A stretch of 64,000 nucleotides of DNA. It comes from Paragonimus westermani. Lineage: Eukaryota > Platyhelminthes > Trematoda > Plagiorchiida > Troglotrematidae. Where the stretch lies: contig QNGE01000406.1 of the NCBI GenBank assembly GCA_008508345.1, positions 167,985-231,984 on the forward strand, given 5' to 3'. The position numbers and the translations under genes were made by a program. The number at the start of each line of letters is the position of its first letter. Position 1 is the first letter of the stretch. Positions 49,289 through 61,740 of this stretch are shown here, piece by piece. The notes under the pieces were generated by a model, which saw only the letters and a list, made by a program, of their open reading frames with translations, did no database searches and was not told the DNA's origin.

Positions 49289-50869
49289 CTAAACCAGATG
49301 AGAAAAAAATCAAAATCAAACAATGAGTCCATCTTTCAAACCAATACAATATGGTTGTGAATGCTTCAGAAGTTTTTCAACGTTTCAGAGAGCCTTTTTC
49401 TAATACAGTACACAAACATTTTACCTCTGGCACGGTCAGTAGTAGTAATCTTAATGTATATATATGGCACCATCAAACAGTCATCCATAACGACGGAATT
49501 TATAGTTCTTCTGATTCTCGAACCTTCTCGTCCGTTTATATTAGGAGTACATTATGGTCATTCCTCTCGGTTATAAGAATGAAGTGACTAAATTGACATT
49601 TTGACAAAACTTCCTCCTTGATACATTCAGTAAACGATTCGTATCCTCTCTGAGTTATTGAACATTTTAAATGTTTCGTCAGAATATTCTTTTTTTCAGC
49701 CGTAATTGTCACCGTGCTGTGAATCAGTATTTGAAAGTTAATGTTCCTCAGAAGTTGTACGTCAAGAACTGTCACATTGGAGCAGTGGGCTGGAATCAAG
49801 TCTTGAGCTTTCATGCTGACCCAATCTAGGTTTTGTTTACTAAACCAAATGAGTTCAGTGATCTTGACCTGTCTCGGAAGTTCTAATCGCGGGGTTATCG
49901 ATTGGAGTTAACGACGCTACTTGACTACATCAGTGCTGTAAGCCACAGAGTGATTTTTGACGTTCAGTGGTTCGTGCTCTCTGCCCCCCTAAGGATTGAC
50001 TCTATAATCCGATTCGACTAAATGACGGCTTTGATTACTCAAGTATTCGCTCGGATTTCGCTTTATTAACACAGCAAATACAAGCAATCGGGATCGAGGA
50101 AGCTGCAAAAGACAACCACCCTAAACCAATCATAAAACACCTTTGTAGCTTGAAAATTCAATGGATAGATATCATTGCTTTGAGACGAGAGACTTACATA
50201 AGACATCCTTCCGTCTGCCCATAAGATAAACCATTGCGGAAAAGACATAGAATGCAAACCTGTGATTTTTTTATACACATGACAATGCAGGACCCATCAC
50301 ATTAATCTGAATCAAAGTTTGCAGCATCTCCTTTGGAATTTGTCGGAAATATTCTTCTGTATTTACCTTGAACTGTCAACGAAGAGCGAGTGTAGGGAAA
50401 TATATTTCCTAACCGTCCGTAGGATGGATAACCCACTGTCACTAGTTCGAATCCAACCGAGGCCCACACTGTTGCATTTAGGTTTCATCTGAATTACGAA
50501 ATCTTTCAAACCGCTCATAGACAGTTCACTATTTGTTAAACAACTTTACGGTCTTTTCAGTGATGCTTGCTAATTCAGTTAACGTCATCTCAACCTGGTT
50601 GTGATCTTGATGACAACTGATTTATTCTCACCTCTCCCACCTGATCGTATTGTAGCTGCCCGAGATGAAATTCGGTAAAAACGGTTGATTAGAGTTCCGA
50701 ACCAAGTGTTCATTTGATCTTTTCAAAACAGTTTGCGTGTAGGTAGCACACTAGTGACTTCTTTAAAAGTTGTGCTTTGTGAAATACTTACGTGTGACTA
50801 CGTAATGTAATGGGATACTGGACAGAAGTGAACATTGACAAAAAATCATCGGGCACATGCAGGATAATT
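49289..50869. other. Region between the NWD stop codon and the acidic exon
   Basis: Holds a remnant of the SINE-pair spacer (TATCGATTGGAGTTAACG, about 49,888) and a B-box-like TAGTTCGAATCCAACC near 50,440 that may be part of another tRNA-derived repeat. A 92-codon minus frame at 49,536-49,814 has no fitting donor. The region is either intergenic or a 1.6-kb intron. Confidence 0.4.
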
Positions 50870-50874
50870 TTATT
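50869..50874 (-). terminator. AATAAA overlapping the stop codon
   Basis: The minus strand reads AAAAAATAAAATT, so the canonical hexamer includes the TAA stop. If used, the 3' UTR would be only a few tens of bases; it may simply be chance in an A-rich stretch. Confidence 0.3.
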
Positions 50875-52901
50875 TTTTTAAAATGTGAAGCCTACCATTC
50901 GTTTCCTGTTTCACCTCAATCCGCCCAAGCAACCCTAAACGTTTTCTGTCCAGTTTCTCCGAACTCAGCTCAAACCCACGAATGTATTCATTTGGAGTAA
51001 CTGTGATAATAGTATTAGTCTTGTCGTTGGTCCAAACTATGTATGGTTCGTTTTCAAACTTGTAGCTGGCTACTCTTCTCAAATCGTTAGTAGTATAGGC
51101 TAGCAGACAACGTGCCGGTGATGCCCCATAATCTTCATCATCGCTGTCCGAAAACGACGCATCAAAGTCAAGGAATATTTGCTGCTCCGGTTGATGCTGC
51201 TTGCCCACAATCAATGCACCACTGCACATAAGTTGTAAATCTTGCAAGTAAACTTGTTCTTCGGCGAACTGTATTGAATTGGTAGTCGTTACTTCATGCA
51301 CCTTCGGTACATTGTTCTCATCGACATCATCACTGGAATAAGTTGAGTTCGAAGTTGAGCTGGTTGCTCGGTGATTGTTGTGAAAACCAGTTGCAATTTT
51401 GTAGAGCTGCTTATCAATCTCCGAAGCTTCATATTCACGCGTTCGCAACCCGGATTCGATGTTATACTTGGCTAGACGGTAATTTACAACCGTGTCTCCG
51501 TCTGGGAGTATAAGAAGCTGCGGGCCGTGATCAAGTAACACAGTTTTAAGAACTACGGGACAGACAGTTGATGGGGCATCAGGATGAATTTTGGGGTAAC
51601 CCAACTCTACGATGATCACTGCTCCCAACCAAACCACAGCGCGACCGTCTGACCTAGTCACTGGATGCATGGATTGATGCGATTCCGAGAGTCCAATAAC
51701 CAGCTGACTTGGATGATTTGGACGATTGCTTACTTGTTGAAGTATTGGTGTTTGCAATTCTCGTTGATCCAACATAAAGTGACCGGCCTTGCCTATCAGT
51801 TTCACGGCTGGAACCAAGTCTATCACTTGTAGTTTGCCGTCCCACAGGGATCGTAGGCCGAGCTCACGGTCTGATATCTGAATATCTATTAGCAGCTTGG
51901 AGTTTGATAATGAATGGGCACGTACGAGAACCAGAAAACCGTATTCCGAGTTTAGCAGACCAAAGTTTCGTATTGGACCATTTGCAGTTATACAGTACAG
52001 ATTTGGCATGTACAAGTCTAGATATGTCGGATCAAGGAATACATAAGTTGCCACTGAAGACGAAGATTCAGGTCTGTTGAGGTTGTAAAACACTGTCAAA
52101 ACCTTGACGTGTGTCACCGTAGTGTGAACGAAAGCCAACTGTGTCTCGTTGTGGGCGGGCCACATATCCACCGTCTCACTTGAGAAGAACGCGTTTATGT
52201 TTTTCGCGTTCACATTTCCCGTCGACCAGCAGCAAATTGGAGTTTGACAGTCTTCATCCAAATCATACAGTACTAAACTGTCTGCCTCAAAACGAGCTTC
52301 CTTCTTGTAGGAAGCAAGTACCATAGTTGGTAATGCATCTTCAGTTATATATTCCGTTGATATATAGGCTGGTTGGAATGTCAACGGTTCACCAGTTGCT
52401 GTAATCATCTGGTTCGAAGACGACTCCGTAGCTTCATTCTCACTAAACAACATACTGCCCATGGTGGCAAATTCTTTGCTTGGTTTTCTCAGTGCATCCA
52501 TATGGTAAACTTTGCCCATGACAAATATGGACTGATCCGGTGAATCACCGTATTGCAGTGCAGACTGATCTGGAAAATGACACACAACTAACATTGACCC
52601 ATTTTCTGAGCCCATTGCCAGTGTGCATGCATTCTTGTTTGAATTGTTTGGCGCCACTCCGCAAATGATACCTTCCGCGCCACCTTGTGAGACCACGCGT
52701 AGCAAGTGTCCAGTGTTTGTGCTCCACACGAGTAGAAGACATTCGGTGCCCGATGTAAGAAGCAAGTCGTTTTCACGACTGAAGACCACTGCCACATCTC
52801 TACCATATCCAGTTGTGTATCTGTGGTAAAACGTCAGTAAAACACGTTGGACATCTGTAACCACATCGAGACGAAAATAAGTGAACATGAAAACTGAATA
52901 T
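50870..52901 (-). CDS. NACHT-WD repeat protein, last exon (WD40 propeller region)
   Basis: The acceptor at TTTTTGTTAG precedes 52,901. One base completes the codon left by the previous exon, then 676 codons and TAA (50,872-50,870). The product continues the WD-repeat region of an NWD1/NWD2-like protein. The clearest repeat is at about residues 35-65, FSRENDLLLTSGTECLLLVW followed by STNTGHLLRV. Further propeller blades have low conservation; LLPDGDTVVNYRLAKY and YKFENEPYIVWTNDKTN are examples. An acidic Ser-rich insert (SFSDSDDEDYG) precedes the last blade. The family consists of large STAND-type NTPase scaffolds, so a cytosolic signalling or scaffold role is inferred from the family only. 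An AATAAA overlaps the stop (50,874-50,869). An alternative donor G|GTAGGC (exon end 50,896) would replace the last eight residues by the DPY-30 exons. Confidence 0.82.
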
Positions 52902-55147
52902 CTAACAAAAATGTACCGATGGCTGGCGGAGTGGCTACCTAGAATCCACCTAACATAAATCAGCTTGTAAGCCTGTGGTTGGAACCGCTTAGCTACAGTT
53001 TTACCATCTTCCATCTATTCCAACCTACAAGTATTGAGATGATGATGCACTCCGTTTGCGTGGCTCTGGCAAACGTGATAGCCATGACAACTGAACTTGT
53101 CAGGGTATGACGGTGTTTCAATTCTTTCAGTACCGCTCACACAGGTTTACTAACATACCACTGAGCAAGCTGCTCTGAATCATGGAAAATCATTCAATAC
53201 TTAGTTATGCCACAGAACAATCATTTGGTAAAAATCATGGAATCAACGAGCCGCATCCGTTATTTTCACAAAATAACCCCAATTTTTCAACAGGTTCACG
53301 TGATTTTCTTGCCAAAAGTGGTGAAAGAACCAATTGTTCTTGGGGAAATCTCTTTTGGACATTCAGTTAAGATTTTCGCAGACGGCGTACTCTACATCTT
53401 CACGCTATTCGACCGGTGCTGACAGCCACTCAACACTTTAGTACAGTTTTGTGAACACAGCTTAAAACAGAAGGAACTATCACGACTCAAAAAGGCGTGG
53501 ATCAGTTGGTTTCAGAATACCAAGTGGACTTTCACCAACAGTTCTGCACAAAGCAATACAAAAAAGCTGTCATTTTAAACACGCTATATTCTTCTTTACG
53601 TCCAGTCTCTTGAACTGAACGTGACTGTAAAAACACTGCAAAAACACATGTTCAAGAATTTAAAAACCGTTTTAAAAAGTCGAATAAAATAAACTTATGC
53701 ATGTCATTCTGAGCTACACAGCACTAAGCTAAACCAGCTTTTCTATTTTGGACACCCAGCCAATATGATTAAACGCTCCTAAAGTAGATTTTGAGGTTGA
53801 CGACTCCATGTAATAGCCTAGTTGGGATCCTTTGCTGAGGAAATGAAAGATAACTTGGTCATTCCTCCAAGAGGTGGACCACAATAGTTTATGCCTTCAA
53901 AGCACAACGTGAAAGGACGTAAAAAAAAACTTGTTTAGATATTTCGCATCGTTTCACCATTTTTGCAGCTCTATTCAGAACTGTTAGAAGAACAATGAGA
54001 CAGAACTATGGTGACACCAGCAAGACAGAATAGCGTTTCATAGCACTTCATGTCATTCGGGGTCGCCAGATAACTGAACCCACGTGTACTACTCACTCCA
54101 TTCCGTGCTCGCAATGGAAACTAGCACTATAGGGCTACAATCCTTCTTGGTTCAAGCTGGTTTGGAATAAATAACCTTGGAATTATGATTAAAGCTGTTG
54201 ACCACCGGGCCACCAATCCGATGTGTAGTACTCTGACACCAGCTAAAATGAACCTGTCATTGTATACTTCGTGCTACTTATGAGTAGCTAAGTATAATTA
54301 GTCGAAATTGGGATAAGTACTCATTTGGAAGGTGGGTTCTACGCCTGAGGTGGCATTTTAAAAAGCTAAGTGCACATAAGCTAGGGTGGACGTGAGATAT
54401 AAATCGTCAAAAAACTGTAATCTGTGGAAAAAATCCCATGGGTAGTCTATAAGGTGCCTATTCGCGATGGTTGGCCGTACTGGAAGTACGTATTTTTGGA
54501 GCAGATCTCATGATAGATCGTCTACTTTATGGGCGTGTGCTTATAGACACGTTTTGAGCCTGGATAGGCATTAACTCGTTTTACTGCGCATTATTATGTG
54601 TTGTACATCCCTTGTTCCTGAACTTGTTTTGACTTTGGCTGTGCTAATGACAGGTTGTTAAGCTACCAAGTCGGTATCGTGGATCTTACATAGCCCTTTT
54701 AATCGTGGCTTACTTTATTCGTTTTTAAAGCCAATAGTCACTCGGATAACGAGCATTTGATGCGCATTAACTATTTTGAAATTTTATCGTCGATTTGTCT
54801 GCTAGATAACATCTTACGTCTGGTCTTTCGTGACCATCTGGTGGTCTAAAAACGTCCAGGTTATTGGACTTTCCATAATGCGGTAGTTTATTCGTTGATA
54901 CTGTAGTGCTGTTATGTTTGTAAACCATTGCTGATTGTTATCGAATCACAGTAATGTTGAAAACGAGAGTTCAGGAAAATAATAACCGTATACTTCTAGC
55001 CCTAACCTATTGGAACATTTTCATTTCGTAACATTTTTAATAGGGGCTGTCTATAGCTTCTGGGCTTTCATTTTTGGAATGACTGTTTTAACTGAAACTA
55101 CACCTTCTTGTTATGATGGTAAATTAACTACAGAAGACCAAACTTAC
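52902..55147 (-). other. 2.2-kb intron of the NWD-like gene
   Basis: GTAAGT donor at 55,147 and AG at 52,903-52,902. No repeat was recognised inside. Confidence 0.75.
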
Positions 55148-56761
55148 TTGATAACCGATTTGCTTATTGCCATCTGTTCTTCCGTTTGTTCATTTTCATC
55201 GCTACTGTTTGGCAAATTCAGTTCCACCAAATGCCCCGTCTTATGATGCCATACAACACCAAAACCGGTAGTCTGTTTTCTTCGTGTTTGGAACAAACAT
55301 GCCATCATTTGTCCATCGTAGCTGAGGTGTGAGCTCATCTGTTGCAAGCGGAAGCCACTGAGATGCGGGACTGTCACGGATCGATTCATGTGAAATCTCC
55401 AGATTCGGAGATCTATGGTGTTAACTGTTCCATCCTGGATCCAATTTTCCGATTCAGATAACTCAGAATCGAGCTCACCAGTGGGCTCAAATATCAGCAT
55501 TTCGGATTTCGAAGCATTTTGCTTCGTGCAACAGATAACAGTGTTATCTGCCATTATTGCAAGACTCGCCAGAGACATGTCCTGAGATATTGGTAGTTTG
55601 GCGATTCGATGTCTGAGTGTGTCGATTACAAAGGCTCCGCTGTTTATAACAAAGCCCAACATTTGATGCACGTCGGAATACCAGAAAACGCGGTTGACCA
55701 TAGGTTGATTGGTAACTATTAGTTGGTGCGATCTCCAATGAGCCAGATAAAGACAATGATCGACCATCGAAGCGATCCAATCCCCCATAAGCATATTTAC
55801 GTTGTTCATGGAAAACCAGGCTGACCAATCTTTATCTAGATTACAAAGTTCTGTTAAGCGACCGGTGAAAAAGTCCACCTCAGCCAGTTGTAACAGTCTT
55901 ACTTCTTCCTTCTCACTTGTATTGTCATCTATACTTTCCCCAACTTCTTTTGGCCCTGAATCGCCTTGAATGGTCGATCCGGATTTAAGTGGAATCAGAG
56001 TTACACTCACTGGGTTCGGTTTGTGTTTCCTGATCAGAGATTTTACGGAGAATAAATTGGCGGCAACGTGTGGCATTGATTTAAGGGGATGTCCACTCAA
56101 ATCATACCAAGTAAGTGTGCCTCCACTGAGCGGAATGGAGAGAATTAATCGGTTGGTCATCAGACAACTCAAGCCCATACCAAGATCGAATGTGGTATGC
56201 AGCAAACCACTACCAGAATCGAAGCACAAACTCCTAGGCAAGACAGCACAATGGTTTCTACCCATAAGTCGGCATTGCTGGAGAAGCTCTTCTATATAGT
56301 CACGTGCAACCGGCTGATCTGCCTTAAGAGAAATGGGTTTATTCTTCTTTACTAAACCCTTACTCTGTGAGATATGTCTTGTACTGGGCAGAGCGCTGCT
56401 GAATGTATACAGAGTATTTCGTGTAATCAGGTTGGCACTGTTTATTCTATTGTGTACTGGAATTTTGGACAATCTTCCAAGTAGATCCACCGTCAGACAA
56501 TTTGGATCTGCGTCCAAGCTGAGAGCAGCAATCCGTATGCTGTTGTAGACTAGGTGTAGTTCAGGAATAGGAGGCTTCGGTTGAAACCGCGCCAAATCCT
56601 CCGCTGCTGTTGGGACAAATGACATTTTGAAACCACCACGCCTTACGCTACGTTCTTCTTCGGGTAGTTTATTTGTAGCATCCACTGTACTGCATTGTCG
56701 AGTTTCCAAGTAATTCTCGTACAGCTCATCGGGTAGGTTTAAATCGGCCAGTAGCTGTGAT
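55148..56761 (-). CDS. NACHT-WD repeat protein, large internal exon (helical linker to first WD blades)
   Basis: 1,614 nt: one base, 537 codons, two bases, bounded by the acceptor TTTCTCAATGTTTAG and the donor CAA|GTAAGT. Residues 70-100 (LHLVYNSIRIAALSLDADPN, then LTVDLLGRLSK) match the segment of NWD proteins where a helical domain ends in LA.QL.GRL. Residues 160-235 (LLQQCRLM...HCAVLPRSLC, HTTFDLGMGLSCL, SGGTLTWYDLSGHPL) match the linker into the first WD repeat, in which a GH, DGTL and WDL pattern is expected. An acidic insert lies near residue 285. The exon is open throughout with no stops, and both phases match the neighbours. Confidence 0.85.
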
Positions 56762-58816
56762 CTAAACATTGAGAAATATATGTATGTTAAAGGTTACTAC
56801 ATACAAGCAGTATTACGATACATCACAATTGCCTTACTAACGCTTCGTGACAAATGCGAAAATTATTCGACGTCAACATCCAGACATACGGGTGAACATA
56901 TTTTTCAGATTGATCTTCTTCCAAGCGTTCGACGTGAATAAAAATCAAAACGATCATCAGACCTATTGCCGAGGAACAAGATTAATATTTAGTCAGGTAA
57001 TGGAAGCTTCATTGATCTGGTCAACATGAGCTCGGGGTGGTGAAGACGCCCAACCGAACCTCTGTCAGTGGCAGAACCTTTGGTAAATTGGCCTGATTTC
57101 GACAACATCCGCAACGCAGAGCTTTCTCACCGGGGTCACCTTAACTGGATACCGAGAAAGCAACAGGCCACTAGAGAGGCTTGATCTATGTTAGGTTGAC
57201 GCTCAGTTCTGTCCAGGTGAACGAGGATAGTGTTACTGACTAGTAGTATATAAAAACTTGTAGGGATTAGGGTTGTTCTGAACGTGGTCATGTTAAGAAA
57301 CGGCGGGTTTCATGATGCTGGCCCGTTCTGTTCTAATTTCCGATAAGTTAGTGATGAACTGTCACTATGAAGTAATATTCAGGTCATCCGACATGTTGAT
57401 TCGGATGTATTATTTCACAATACATTCATCGCGTGTAACAATGGCCTATTAATTTTTAGCATGTGTACCCTGACATTTCTGTGAAACCAACCTGTTGATA
57501 TGACGTAGGTATCAATAATATCGATGATAAAATTGTAGTTATGCGCCAAGACGGAAACTGAATCTACCCACAAAGTACTGATTGGAAATGAGTGCAAATG
57601 TGATGACGTGTGGTCGTCGACAGATTGATCATAATGAGGCATTTGTGTTCCAAGTGCGACACACTCATCCAGTTGGTCCGTTTCGACCGTGTACCGTTGT
57701 GTCTGTCTGCAGATAAATGTGTGATCGTGTGGAGCACCTTCGTGACCCATCGGCCGTATCAATCTTGTCTTGTGTACGCCCGTTTGGACTTAGTGGTATG
57801 CTCTTTATAAATGGACGTTTCTTCGGTCGACTGCTTAGGGTTGTACATCAATTTCATGGTCTAGCCTACTATCATATTTACAACGAACCCTTCCATTCTC
57901 CTTCACAGTTTATGAACTCACTACAGTACGCTTCCCTGAATTAACCATACACCACAGTTCTATTCGCAATACAACAAAAACGCCACATAACCTTGGTTCA
58001 GAAACTTTACGGTTGTTTTGCCAACAAACAAAGCTTGTTCTAAGATGGCATCGAAATACCCGGAATAACAAAAGATCAACAGAAAATGGAGAGATAAACT
58101 AACAACAGAATTACCGCAAACCTTTTTTTTAACCATTGATTTTAACAACTCTTAGGTTAGTTAAAGTTGTATAGTTCGTTACAGTTACTCACAAATCGTT
58201 CATCTAGCATGTTTGGCTCTACCTGAACCCATCAAATGGCAGATTTTTAGGAAATTGAGCCAATAGCTGTCTTATTATTTTCAACTAAAGGTCCCCGCCC
58301 CATATATATTTATGTATATCTGCTTCCACACATCATTAGTGATGCGTGACCGGGACACGACACTAGGGGGTTGGCGGTAACCGTGCATACCACTTAAGTG
58401 TTTTTTTCAATAGCAGCGAATTGTCCACGCGGATTCCAGCCATAATGTGTTCCCGTGAATCTACGCTACCATACCTCATCCGCTTCAAAACAACAGTCCA
58501 ATGACTAAGGATGGCGTAGTAAGTTACACTTCTTGACAGAACACGAACAAACCTGTTAGTTTGCTGTGGAATCTTGGTCTGTTGGTTCATCAAAACGATT
58601 TCGTGCGATAAATGTTTTTTGGGTAGGTCTATAAAGCTGTTAGTCAAGTGTACTTCAGAAACCATTCAGTGTGACTGTATTTTTGCATAGAATAATCTGG
58701 GCACATGAATATTACTCTCCCAAAACTGCTAACGCCAAAAAACTTAGTAACTCAAGGATAGGTGAGAAGAAAATTAACCATTTTCTACTGACTGGAAAAA
58801 TGAAGTAGTAACTGAC
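56762..58816 (-). other. 2.1-kb intron of the NWD-like gene
   Basis: GTCAGT donor at 58,816 and AG at 56,763-56,762. The 100-codon minus frame at 58,363-58,665 lies inside it but no exon is needed here, because the flanking exons are in phase. Confidence 0.7.
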
Positions 58817-59031
58817 CTTGATGTTCCTTTTAGTTTATTCACAAGAAATTCGTAATTGAACACAATCTCAGAATAAAAGTCATCTATTCTCCCAGAACTG
58901 ATCAAATGCCACGGTAGTTCGTTTAATTTGCGCAAATTCAAACGAACGCCTTTGGAATTCGGTGTTTTCTCTTCAAAAACATACGGTTGAGGAGGAACGG
59001 CTCGATCTTCATAACTCGCTTCTGATAAAGC
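58817..59031 (-). CDS. NACHT-WD repeat protein, exon after the NACHT module
   Basis: 215 nt: 71 full codons plus AG, starting after the acceptor TGTTCGCAG and ending AAG|GTCAGT. The frame has no start codon of its own and is found by translating between splice sites. It reads DRAVPPQPYVFEEK, RLNLRKLNELPWHLISSG and IVFNYEFLVNKLKG. This is diagnostic for the NWD1/NWD2 family, where the segment reads approximately DRKV..QPL.F, NLRKL.ELP.HL..S.RL and ..NY.WL..KL, following the winged-helix part of the NACHT module. Confidence 0.9.
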
Positions 59032-61399
59032 CTGCGAACAGAACCAAATTAATTTTCATTGGTTTTCGAACTGTCCACTATCGAACATCATAGTGGATAA
59101 CAAGGTAGTGTAACTAGCGTCAAAAATGGACTGGAAATGTGTAGAAATCATTGTAACCACGACCGGTACACAACTGTGGACCATCAAGTCGGCAATACTT
59201 GGCATGCAACTCAAGCTGATCGGGTGTGTTGTGTAAAGTGTTGTACGCCCGACTTATTCATTCTGAACTGAGCATAGAAGTTAAGTATAACAAGTGGCAG
59301 AAATTAGGAAGAGATTGATCAACGTGAACTAGTATCACGTACGCTTTGGCGTGTGTTTGCTTCTGTCTATCATCATGGCGACTTTCATTTAAATGTTTTG
59401 TAAGAAGATTGACAGTTTAACTAGTAAATATCTCTTTTCAGTTTAATTAGAAAGGTTTAAATAAATGGTCTCGAAAACTCCAGTATGCATCACGTATCCC
59501 GTGAATTTTCCTTACATATTTACAGGCGCGTATGGCAGTTATCGACCTCCATGTAAAAAATAAAATTGTGGCTTAGCAGGTCCGGGAATGGAATCGTAAA
59601 CATCGAGAACCATCTGAAGAATGAAAATATTTTATCGGGAAGACAGAAGAACATTTTTGACGTCATTAATCATGTAGATGGACACTGGCAATCAGTTAAT
59701 AGGTTTGTTTAATTTTTTTAAAATGCTTATTCAAACACGATTTTTTACGGTGAGAATTATGGTTTCCGGTACTAGTCGCTTAATAGTTAGTCACTCCTTC
59801 GATTGAAATGAAAACAGCTTTCAATTTTCCCCCTATACTTTTCACGAAATCACTGATGTAAGACTAAAGCATTATATTCTATTCATATATATATACACAC
59901 GCCTCAATTGAGATAAATTTTCACTGCTGAGTATAGTGACCAGCGATCGTGTGGCCTTCAAATAAAATCCCGCATGCGACCGTGTTTCCCTGCTTATCTG
60001 TTCTGTACGCATGTTTCCGTGTACATCTGCTATAAGAGGCCTTATACGAACTCAGTGTTACTTTCTTCAGTAGTGCAACTAATTCTGTACAGCAAAGGCT
60101 TGTTCTTTTCTCAACTAACCATCTATTATTCCATTCTTCGTGGTCGTTTAGCTGTGGCCGTCTTTAGTATTGTTCAACGGACTCGAAGGCTTCATGCACT
60201 TTCCGCTTGGACCGCCTTTGTGTGCCTCTGAGTGAGCCGGAGCCCACTTCGCATCCACTTTCTTTCTTCTCTTTGTCGGTGTCGTTGATCATAGATTAGG
60301 CTAGAACTAACTACTTGTCATATTAACTAACACTGCTGGAAATATATGGTTTATTTTCAAACCATAACGCGTTCATTTAGTTCGATGCCCATTGCGATTG
60401 TTCATCAGGAAAGGAGTTTTAAAATGGTGGTGGACAAAGAGCAAGTACACACCAATCGTCCAGTATGAAACCCGTTTAATGAAGGTCAAGATAGCGTTCC
60501 GACCCTTCTTGTTATGAAGCAATGATTTAGACCTGAATAAAATTGTAGCTCTGAGCTGTAACTTGCAGGAACCAAACGCAAAAGTTACCGGACGCCCAAA
60601 CTAGTTCCATTTGAAGGTCTTTCCCAGCTTACAGTTCACTGTGTTCAGAAGAATTATCAGTTCACTACCTCTGTGTTTAAAATAAATTCTTACAGACAGA
60701 CACACCTGCTGCTGACTTAGGTGATTGGTATGTTTAGAGTTGAAATACATCTTTCCTGATTGCTACATCACACTCGGATACCACCATCTCGACATCATGA
60801 AGTTAAAACCGGGATTTACCTGTGCGAGACACTTTGACCTACCATCATAGAAACCAAACGTAGTATCACATAAATCACAAAAGTAGCTGTTTATGTTTCT
60901 CATTGGCACCGGCATAAGATATGGGTGCCTGAAACTTATTCTATTCTAAATAGTTTTCCTGCTCAAGCTGCTGCTTTCCCTGGGACTAAAATTAGTCGAC
61001 ACAGTAGTTGGAGGCATGGGCGGTACCGCCCCGATTGGTCGTTGATCTCCGTCCATTTCCACTATCAGTTCTCGTGTTTCTGAATGCAAGTTCGCAAGAT
61101 AGTTATTTTCTTATCAGTCCACAAAATCTTTTTAAAAAGTTGTCAATCCAACAACCTGCTTTTATGCACTCGAACTATGTCAATAGTTTGCCTTTCAAAA
61201 TGCTAAATTCTTCAAGCTGCGCAGTAAAGCAATATCACGCAAATCTGCCCAGCCCATCGATCGGAAAGTAGACTTCTGAAGTAGCTTCATTTCTCTGGGA
61301 CTAGTGATCTGAAGCCAAACAGTGAATGATGTGCATCATACGAAGATGGGCGGAAGGCTGTGATCTGTCAAGAAGCACACAGAATGTTGCAGATTACAC

Positions 61400-61615
61400 G
61401 TTTAATATCTCAAGTTGAACAGCACTCACTGTTGAGTTCAGCCTTTACATTCAAAGAGGTTTTCCAAGAGGTTTTCTAAGACAAAGCAACCGACTCGAGT
61501 TTTGCACGTGTTGGACCTTGTCAGCAGTGCACATCCTCGCTACGGTTGGAACTAGCATTCCAACCAAGCTATCATAAGGCAGCCGCGTTGACCACTGCTC
61601 TCTCGATTGGTCTCG
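61400..61615 (-). mobile_element. tRNA-derived SINE, left arm of fold-back 5
   Basis: The minus strand has the A-box region GAGAGCAGTGGTCAACGCGG (about 61,603-61,584), a B-box region near 61,550, a 45-nt ribozyme remnant (61,486-61,530) and the tail ending AGTTGAGATATTAAACG. Confidence 0.7.
61486..61530 (-). ncRNA. Degenerate hammerhead ribozyme
   Basis: 45 nt; core CTGACAA (G8 to A) and AAAAC in place of GAAAC (G12 to A); helix II is unpaired, while TCGA and the GTC triplet remain. Confidence 0.65.
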
Positions 61616-61740
61616 TAAGTCTTAATCATGGAATTATCGATTGGAGTTAACAAGACAATTACTGTCTCCCATCCAAACGATAAGACAACCTGAGAATTAC
61701 TCACAAAAGAATGGGGCTGACCGTTTACACGTGATAATTC

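Noticed and set aside
49536..49814. First exon of a separate DPY-30 gene
   Set aside because: The 92-codon minus frame lacks a donor in the phase needed by the 49,288 exon and has no recognisable motif.
50425..50465. SINE or tRNA from TAGTTCGAATCCAACC
   Set aside because: The B box is good but no A box or family tail was found; kept only as a note in the surrounding region.
59887..59901. Microsatellite as a notable locus
   Set aside because: The TA/CA run is very short and ordinary.
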